Shown: positions 51,534 to 51,672 of the stretch, piece by piece
Layout: every line of letters starts with the position of its first letter
Position numbering within the stretch: the stretch's first letter is position 1
Source: Planctomycetota bacterium
Lineage (GTDB): Bacteria > Planctomycetota > Planctomycetia > Gemmatales > Gemmataceae
Length of the DNA stretch: 51,672 nucleotides
Assembly (NCBI GenBank): GCA_016191165.1
Contig: JACPPF010000167.1
Span: 1 to 51,672, forward strand
Reading direction: 5' to 3'
Program-made: the position numbers and the translations under genes
The notes under the pieces: model-generated
What the model was told of the DNA's origin: nothing
Seen by the model: the letters and a program-made list of their open reading frames with translations, nothing else
Databases searched by the model: none

Positions 51534-51672
51534 CAGGGCAATTCGCCAATTGAGGTTGGTTGGTCGGAAGGAATTAAGTAGAAGGGGGAATCGCTTTCTT
51601 AGGATTGGAGATTGCCATGATGGCTCCGCTTTCCCTTCTTGAAGTGCTTGCCGATTTGCCTGATCCCCGCAG
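51534..51672 (+). mobile_element. Left end of an ISAs1-like insertion sequence, truncated by window edge
   Basis: CAGGGCAATTCGCCAATTGA at 51534 onward is a plausible outer end of an ISAs1-type element; the transposase gene starts 80 bp inside. The right end is beyond the window, so the inverted repeat cannot be confirmed. Confidence 0.5.
51617..51672 (+). CDS. ISAs1-like transposase, first 18 residues
   Basis: ATG 51617 (or 51620) after GGAG opens MMAPLSLLEVLADLPDPR, matching the 'LLExLAxxPDPRxxxGRRH' start of ISAs1-family DDE transposases. Only 56 bases are inside the window, so the catalytic residues and intactness cannot be judged. Confidence 0.6.
   Translation, partial: MMAPLSLLEVLADLPDPR

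Overview
The window looks like the chromosome of a planctomycete, most likely a Gemmata-type (Gemmataceae) bacterium. No rRNA or other taxonomic marker is present, so this is an inference from gene content: a DUF1559 protein with a prepilin-like N-terminus, a secreted protein with the N-terminal 'LExLExRxAP' motif typical of these bacteria, three Uma2-family nucleases plus a DUF4058 protein, an SGSH-like sulfatase, two SMP-30 paralogues, a MauE/DUF1573 fusion, a Hanks kinase with DLG instead of DFG, a GC-rich sequence, and very many intergenic palindromes.

Layout. 1-7.1 kb: 5' part of a secreted Ig-like protein, an eroded two-gene nucleotidyltransferase module (one gene carries a palindromic element flanked by a 6-bp duplication), a sulfatase, a Uma2 protein, a DUF4058 protein and a large secreted protein. 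7.3-12.8 kb: DUF2089 regulator with an overlapping membrane protein, ROK kinase, second Uma2 protein, GbsR/MarR regulator with a membrane protein, CorA-like protein, VapBC-type pair. 12.9-17.5 kb: a four-gene minus-strand set (WbpD, WbpB, WbpE, WbpA homologues) that together should make a UDP-2,3-diacetamido-2,3-dideoxy-glucuronic-acid type sugar nucleotide. 17.7-22.3 kb: a secreted coiled-coil protein, then a tight operon of MauE/DUF1573 fusion, a secreted protein with 20 cysteines, a membrane-anchored protein and a DUF1559 protein. 22.3-27.7 kb: M61 peptidase, third Uma2 protein, a thioredoxin-like gene interrupted by an in-frame UGA (selenocysteine candidate), SMP-30 protein. 27.8-37.3 kb: acetolactate synthase, MTHF reductase, an M48 peptidase/SMP-30/PepSY operon, DedA protein, secreted protein. 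37.4-51.7 kb: RlmI-like methyltransferase, lone receiver protein, Tat-exported oxidoreductase, an alpha/beta hydrolase lacking its nucleophile, Ser/Thr kinase, DUF255 protein, a C39-like peptidase with a small partner, FHA protein, GT4 glycosyltransferase, squalene-cyclase-like protein with CxxCH, TPR protein, and the start of an ISAs1-like transposase.

The strongest non-gene signal is the number of small palindromic elements of different families. They sit between genes, inside one gene in frame, and at several stop codons, and one is flanked by an 11-bp direct repeat. I found no tRNA, rRNA, CRISPR array or replication origin. Start codons were chosen from ribosome binding sites and domain boundaries; assignments come from motif recognition by eye, with no database search.
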